Shown: in pieces, positions 54,697-64,000 of the stretch | Layout of the letters: each line of letters starts with the position of its first letter | Position numbering within the stretch: position 1 is the stretch's first letter | Origin: Daphnia carinata | Taxonomy: Eukaryota; Arthropoda; Branchiopoda; Diplostraca; Daphniidae | NCBI RefSeq assembly: GCF_022539665.2 | Contig: NC_081340.1 | Span: forward strand, 1,426,001 to 1,490,000 | DNA length: 64,000 nt | Reading direction: 5' to 3' | Position numbers and translations under genes: made by a program | Notes under the pieces: generated by a model | What the model saw: the letters and a program-made list of their open reading frames with translations, nothing else | What the model was told of the DNA's origin: nothing | The model's database searches: none

Positions 54697-56598
54697 CTAT
54701 TTCTTCTTTTTAAACGGGTTTTTAAGTTTAGCAACTTTTTTTTTTGCAGCCGCTACACCACTCTTAAATTTTTCCTTTGCCTTTTTGGTTGCTTCGTCAA
54801 ACTTAGCTTTCGTTTCTTTCATTTTTTTGTTTACCGGTGATGCCGGTTTTTTAGATTTTTTTTCTGGTTTATCTTTCAAATCTAATGCTTCTTTTTTTCT
54901 TGCATCTTTTAGTTGATCAGCTTTTTGCTTTCTCATCTTTTCCTCCTTCGCCTCTTCCTTGGCGGTTCCCAGTGCCTCCTCTTGTTCTTTGGCCGAGACG
55001 TCCTGACCTTTGCTGCTCCCATCATCAGCAAATGATTCCTCTGTCGTCTTTCTACTACTTGTCTTTTTTCCAGCTCTACTTGAAAACATGTTTCGAAAAA
55101 ATGAGCCTAATTTCGAACTTCGTTTTTGAGATACCTCCGGATGTGGTAGATTTTCAACTGGCACATCCGTTTCATCTGGTACATCGCTGGTTTCGCCGGT
55201 TCCATTAGGCTCATCGCTTTTTTCGATTTCATCTGGATTCATATGGGTTTCGGCTGCCTCAGAGTCGGGGTGTTCTACTGGTACGTTATGTGCGGCATTG
55301 TTGCCTTCAGTCGAATCCTCAGGATTTTCTTCAGTTTGAGAATTCGGTTTGCCTGTTGGTGAGTCATCATCATGGTCGCTGCTGGTTTCTGGTAAACTTA
55401 CAGGATGTTCTCCTGTGTGAGAACCCGACTCATCATTTTGGCTGGTATGCGGTGAGTGATCAGGATCTTCTTCTGTGTGAGAACCCGGCTCATCTGTTAG
55501 GACGTCATCATTTTGGATTGTGTCCTGTGGAAGCACAGAATTTTCTCCGGTCTGAGAATCCGAGTGACCTATTGGTACGCCATCACAATGGTCGCTGCTG
55601 GTTCCTGGTAAACTTACGGGATGTTCTCCTGTGTGAGAACCCGGCTCATCATTTTGGCTAGATTGTGGTGCGTGATCAGGATCTTCTCCTGTGTTTGAAC
55701 CCGGCTCATCTGTTAGGACGTCATCATTTTCGCGGGTTTCCTGTGGAAGCACAGGATTTTCTCCGGTATGAGAATCCGAGTGATCTATTGGTACAACATC
55801 ACAATGGTCTTGGTTCTTTTCCGTTGAACATACAGGATGTTCTGGCTGAGAATCAAGCTCATTTGTTGCTTTACCATGATGATTTTGGTTGTTTTCCAGG
55901 GGATTATCTCCTGGTACAACCAGATCACCGGTTCTTTTAAATTGTTCTTGATGACATCTAGCTTGAGGATACCGCGCATAATCGATATCCAGATCCGGGT
56001 TTCTATGGTGGTGGTGGCCAGAAGGCCCATCCTGGGCGTATCTCAGACAACTTGGATACCGGGTTTCGTGTTCGTGGATGTAAACACAGTCAGGATAGCG
56101 GGTTTCGGTCCTGCATCGGCGAACTCGTGAAGGTTCATGATTGCAGCCGATAACTGCATATCGCAGATAGAATATTTCTGGATGTTCTATGGCTGGTTGG
56201 TGATAGCAGTATCGGTCTACATCTCTAGGATACCACCGTTGGTCGCCTCTGGTTGGTGGACGATAAAAGTCCGTGTCGGCATCGCTAGTATAGTACCCTT
56301 GGCGATCGTCTCTTGTTGAATGACGAAAGAAATCTGTGTCTTCGTCTCTGGGATAGTACCTTTGTTGATTCTGGGCCCCACCGGGAACGTAGCCGTAATT
56401 ATAGTCTAGAATCCTATTATGCATGGTAACGCTGGGCGCATAGACAAAGTAATTTGTAGAAGGCTCCATCATTGGTCTGGCTTGTCTTGCCAATAACGGC
56501 TCGGCTTGTTCCATTACTGGAATACCACTAATAGGGACGCCGTCACTGAGTGGAATGCCGACGCTTTGGCTGAATGGAACTAGCTTTCGATTGTCCAT
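54697..56598 (-). CDS. Intrinsically disordered tandem-repeat protein, family unknown
   Basis: A single open frame of 633 aa without introns. I recognise no family. From the N-terminus: a Pro/Met-rich segment; a Tyr/Arg/Asp repeat region (about residues 80-150, with units ending DTDF and containing YYPRD, YYTSD, WYPRD); a Cys/His/Arg-rich segment (about 150-215); an acidic Asp/Glu/Ser/His region with a 72-residue tandem repeat (about 235-440; core DEPGSHTGEHPV); and a Lys-rich tail (about 500-633) ending in AAAKKKVAKLKNPFKKKK. No signal peptide or transmembrane helix is seen. The strong charge split, acidic middle and basic tail, suggests a scaffold or a polyanion- or nucleic-acid-binding protein, but that is inference. 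Long uninterrupted length and codon-level repeat conservation argue that it is a real gene. Confidence 0.7.
   Translation of the reverse strand: MDNRKLVPFSQSVGIPLSDGVPISGIPVMEQAEPLLARQARPMMEPSTNYFVYAPSVTMHNRILDYNYGYVPGGAQNQQRYYPRDEDTDFFRHSTRDDRQGYYTSDADTDFYRPPTRGDQRWYPRDVDRYCYHQPAIEHPEIFYLRYAVIGCNHEPSRVRRCRTETRYPDCVYIHEHETRYPSCLRYAQDGPSGHHHHRNPDLDIDYARYPQARCHQEQFKRTGDLVVPGDNPLENNQNHHGKATNELDSQPEHPVCSTEKNQDHCDVVPIDHSDSHTGENPVLPQETRENDDVLTDEPGSNTGEDPDHAPQSSQNDEPGSHTGEHPVSLPGTSSDHCDGVPIGHSDSQTGENSVLPQDTIQNDDVLTDEPGSHTEEDPDHSPHTSQNDESGSHTGEHPVSLPETSSDHDDDSPTGKPNSQTEENPEDSTEGNNAAHNVPVEHPDSEAAETHMNPDEIEKSDEPNGTGETSDVPDETDVPVENLPHPEVSQKRSSKLGSFFRNMFSSRAGKKTSSRKTTEESFADDGSSKGQDVSAKEQEEALGTAKEEAKEEKMRKQKADQLKDARKKEALDLKDKPEKKSKKPASPVNKKMKETKAKFDEATKKAKEKFKSGVAAAKKKVAKLKNPFKKKK
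55290..55860 (-). repeat. 216-nt coding minisatellite in the repeat protein
   Basis: A 216-base unit (72 codons) recurs in frame; for example, the same ATGTTCTCCTGTGTGAGAAC block starts at 55405 and 55621 on the plus strand. Each unit is itself built from about three shorter units with the core DE.GS.TGE. Because the period is a multiple of three, unit gain or loss would keep the frame. Confidence 0.8.
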
Positions 56599-58599
56599 TT
56601 TTAAGGAAGAGGCGTTCAGTAAATTAGCGGTATTAAATTCAGAAGCTATATCGCATGGAAGAACACCGGTACCTGTAGTAAGTAATCGGAAAAGTACCAG
56701 ACCGACTTTACTAAAATTTGCTGAGTATATTTTTGTTTCAAGTTTGCATTTCCAACATCTACATATTATTACAAATGATGTTCAATAATTAAGATATTTA
56801 AAAAAATGTAATATATTTTTCAAATTGAAATATCAAAAAACGAGTTTGGCGGTGTTAAAGAGAAAAAAAGGGTACATACCGATTAGCGCCATCTATGAAT
56901 GGTGTAAATGTATCTGAACTAATGGCGCCATCTGTTATATGGTACAGGTAACAGGATCTCTGTTACAATTTTCCGAATTGGAGCATGGTTCTTTGTATTT
57001 GTTCGAAATTTGTATTCGACACAACACTGGTTTTCCGCGACGGGGTTCCTTGGAATATTCCAATGGTATCTCTAGAAATTCGCTACTGGAATGCGTAAGC
57101 CGGGGAAAAAAGATCGTTGTTTACAATGGTAATTTCCACAAAATACCATTCCACACTCTAAGTAAACAAAATAGAATCTATGGTGCTTCACGTCGTTCCC
57201 GGGCACATTGTTTACTTGGAACGCGGAATATTTCCGAATACGTCCTGTGTTCCTAACACATCGAATTGTTTGTAGAGGCTCAGCAGATGCACAGCGTGAA
57301 TTATCAAGTGGCCAATTAAAGAGTGCACATTTTTTAAAGCTCTGCTGGACGTGCCTTGTTTTCACCGACCACAGGATGCAAGAGTTTGAATTGATGAACT
57401 TGAATATTTTTCTCTCATTGCAATATTGGCACTTGTATTTCAACCATCACCCACTCCACTTCAATCCGTGCGAATGAAAATATACAGTCGAAAAAAGGTA
57501 GCGACAATGATGGAAAACGAAGGAGCAAGCAATCGGACGAACTGGATTTGAAATAACACACGAGAAACCACTGTAGGAGGAGAAAAAAACAGGAAGAAAG
57601 GAAAAAAAAAACGAACGCATGTATATTAAAAGACTAATTAGAAATAAGTGCAACAACGGTGCAATTAGCCGTTACAATAATTATGGCGCTTTTTCTGCGT
57701 TGTTGATTTCAGATATAAAACCTTATCAGATATGGACGCCGTAGATCGGAATCAGCAGTTGTTGAAATACATTTCTGCATAAATCATGGTGGCTAAGCAG
57801 CCCTGGGAACGGTTGGATTATGAAAAAAAAAAAATACAGAATATTTGAAATTGCATTGTTTGTCTGAAAATGTAATCATCACAGGCCGACAATGTTACTA
57901 CCGATGATGGCGCTTTTCCTTCTCTGCAAAATAAAGCCACACGCACACACAAAAAAAACGACAGTAGTGAAGCAAAGCGAGAAACTGAAAGAAGGCAGCA
58001 TAGAAGATAACGAGCGGCAAAGAAAAAACAAAGGAGGAAGAAGAAAACAAAAGTAAACGAAGACGTCCGAAACTTCGGCACCACGACCTTATCTACAGAC
58101 ACACGCACACACAAGCCGAGTCGTTGGTTAAATGATTGAAGGACGAATGAAAGGGAACTTGCCGAAGAGTGACTTGATCCGCACTTCAATGCGACGTTTA
58201 GTTTACACATTGAATGAATCTCGCAGTTAAGTTTCAAAACCACTCACCCGTCCCGTTTTCCTCCCCAAAAAAAGATTGAGCACAACGTGACCGCGAAGAC
58301 GATAACACAACTGAGACGTGCATGATGTTAACGGGGCGGAGGCAATACCAACCAATAAAACAGGAAATGTTTCGTTTATCGTGAAATCAATCGCTCTGAC
58401 GAAATGCCCAGTCATGAGGACTAAACAACCAATATCCTCTGGTAGCCGTGTAAACTTTCTTATCCGTAAGAGACAACAAAGATGGTCCCCAATGTTGCAA
58501 GAGTTTCTTTTTTTCTTCCCGTAGGCGAGTCCATCATCTTTTAGTAGGTGGGCGGAGGGAAAGATAAAACAACAAACACGATGAACAATTGATCTGCTT
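56599..58599. other. Intergenic region between the repeat-protein gene and PI4KB
   Basis: Includes the promoter side of the repeat-protein gene and the PI4KB 3' UTR. Two opposed AGATGGCGC-type motifs lie close together at 56884-56894 and 56924-56934. Other frames in the stretch (such as 58227-58685 on the minus strand) are shadows or A/T-rich. No gene is seen. Confidence 0.5.
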
Positions 58600-62464
<3,865 letters not shown>

Positions 62465-64000
62465 GGCAGCAGCGGAGTTACTAGGCGAATGGAAACAAGA
62501 CTTGGGATCATGACAAGAATCAACAAAACTTTTCTTAATCGAGAACGTTGATCACATGATTCATTTACAGTTCAAAACTTTGCCCAAATGACCAAACAAG
62601 TTATACACAGGACTTAATTATTATTTTTTTAGAATCCTACCAACAAGTTTTCGTCGTTCTCGGGCCGAAAACAAAATAGGCATCGTATACAATCACTGAA
62701 TCAGTTTCATCCATTGACGTATACGCCCCTCGAATTTTCTTGTTTTCCAATTCCTCGTATATAGTTTTCTTTAACGACCCTCTACAAGACACCACAAGGG
62801 CATTAAATTCACGTCACGTTGCCATAACATGAGCGTAGCTGTTACACTGAACATTCCTCCGACGCTATCGATCGCCTTCCAGGGAGGAAAAAAGAAAACA
62901 AATGGACACCCCCTGCCGACGAAGTTTGGAAAAGGCAAAAAAAAAAAAATACGATGCCAAGACCTGGCGGCACATAGTTCAAACAAGGGTGGAATGCCAA
63001 AACCATCGATTAGTCTATCACAAGACGGCCGTCAACCAACTGCTGTCAGGCCTTTCCTACCGAAAGGAGGAAGGTCGTTCCGGTTGCACTATCCGTTCTT
63101 CATACTATGCGACCTTCACCTATAAATCTATCGCAAAATAAAAATAACATGGTCCGTCTCATGGAGGTGCTGAAGGACGATTCCACTCGACGCAGACGTT
63201 TATGCCAGACCGATACGTTTTCCAGACATGCCCCGACCCCACCCCTTTTCCCCAAACGAGAAAAAAGCAAAACAAAGTAAATAAATGGGAAAATCAAAAC
63301 TAAAATTGGTTTAAAATGCTATTTTGGAACACGCGTGGTGATGAACGACATTGACCATCTGTTTTCTTCCCTTTTTTTTAAAGACGGAAGCTGGTGAAAA
63401 TTTAAATCAAAGGGAACGAGGAATTATGTTTTGCGATTGGCCAACATTCAGCGAAATTGGAACACCCTGGCGTGCTAAACAAAAACGCAATAAAAAATGG
63501 ATTGGCTTCTTTTCATTTTGTTTTACTGCAATACGTCGCATATCGAGGACGACGAAAATGCATTTTTTTTCCTACTGAATAAACAAAATGATGAACGAGC
63601 CCGGAAATACCAGAAAGACCAAAAAAAAAAATAATAGCGTGTGGGAACAAGTCTTTCTTTTCAACTAAAAAAAAACAATTTTGAAGTTTGCCGCAACATT
63701 GTAAAGATAGGCACAAGTGAATAAGCCTCGAATGGAGCCAATCAGTTTTTTTTTTTCATTTCCCATTGAAATTCTGAAACTTCTTCCGGAAATGGTACCA
63801 TTTTCTCACAGATGCTACGTCAAATCTTTTCAATGTTTCTCAATCAACAGCTGACAACATGTTGAGCATCCACAACATTAACTGATTTCCAACGCATATC
63901 GCTTTCATCGTAAACGGAGCACGCGACAAAGTTGGGATTTGCACAAAAAATACGACGATGGTAATCGGACCGTGAGAAACTTTCATAGTACAATATCCAT
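62465..64000. other. Upstream region of PI4KB
   Basis: Should contain 5' UTR exon(s) and the promoter of PI4KB. Several poly-A/T runs occur. I see no coding exon, RNA gene or clear repeat. The short frames at 62829-63141 and 63351-63578 read through A-runs and have no domain. Confidence 0.5.

Noticed and set aside
55290-55860. Regular repeats considered as a CRISPR-like array
   Set aside because: The units are 216-base coding repeats with no unique spacers, in a eukaryotic gene.
54885-56319. Several overlapping plus-strand frames of 60-120 codons
   Set aside because: They are antisense shadows of the 633-aa minus-strand gene, whose in-frame 216-nt repeat keeps other frames open as well.

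Overview
The window is animal nuclear DNA. Spliced genes with GT..AG introns, many of only 60-90 bp, encode metazoan protein families. The short introns, frequent poly-A/T runs, and arthropod-type robo and OGT genes suggest a small-genome crustacean. Daphnia or a close relative is my best guess; this is inference from gene style, not a database match.

Layout. (1) 1-19233: a roundabout (robo) axon-guidance receptor on the + strand. Its 5' end lies outside the window, and it has a 10 kb intron full of homopolymers. (2) 20465-28033: O-GlcNAc transferase (OGT), 26 coding exons. (3) 28598-29970: an A4GALT-like type II glycosyltransferase on the - strand, tail-to-tail with OGT. (4) 32125-33283: alpha-SNAP. 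(5) 37129-39763: a 4-coumarate-CoA-ligase/luciferase-type acyl-CoA synthetase. (6) 40630-49215: a cluster of mobile elements. The largest is a 5 kb palindrome that carries a small coiled-coil gene in each arm (one intact, one broken) and tRNA-like sequences at its centre. Related and unrelated foldback elements lie beside it and around a secreted-protein gene (46961-48532). (7) 49915-50663: COA4 and PTRH2 homologues, only 9 bases apart on the same strand. (8) 50857-52982: a TMEM145/GPR180-type seven-helix membrane protein on the - strand. (9) 54697-56598: a single-exon, intrinsically disordered, tandem-repeat protein that I do not recognise, followed by a duplicated 0.36 kb block. (10) 58600-62464: phosphatidylinositol 4-kinase beta on the - strand.

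The conserved genes do not form one pathway. They are ordinary housekeeping and developmental genes: glycosylation (OGT, A4GALT-like), membrane traffic and Golgi lipid (alpha-SNAP, PI4KB), mitochondria (COA4, PTRH2) and axon guidance (robo). The novelty is in the 40.6-49.2 kb element cluster, the COA4-PTRH2 pair and the repeat protein. All exon boundaries were assigned by hand from splice consensus, reading frame and remembered family patterns; an individual boundary may be off by a base or so.
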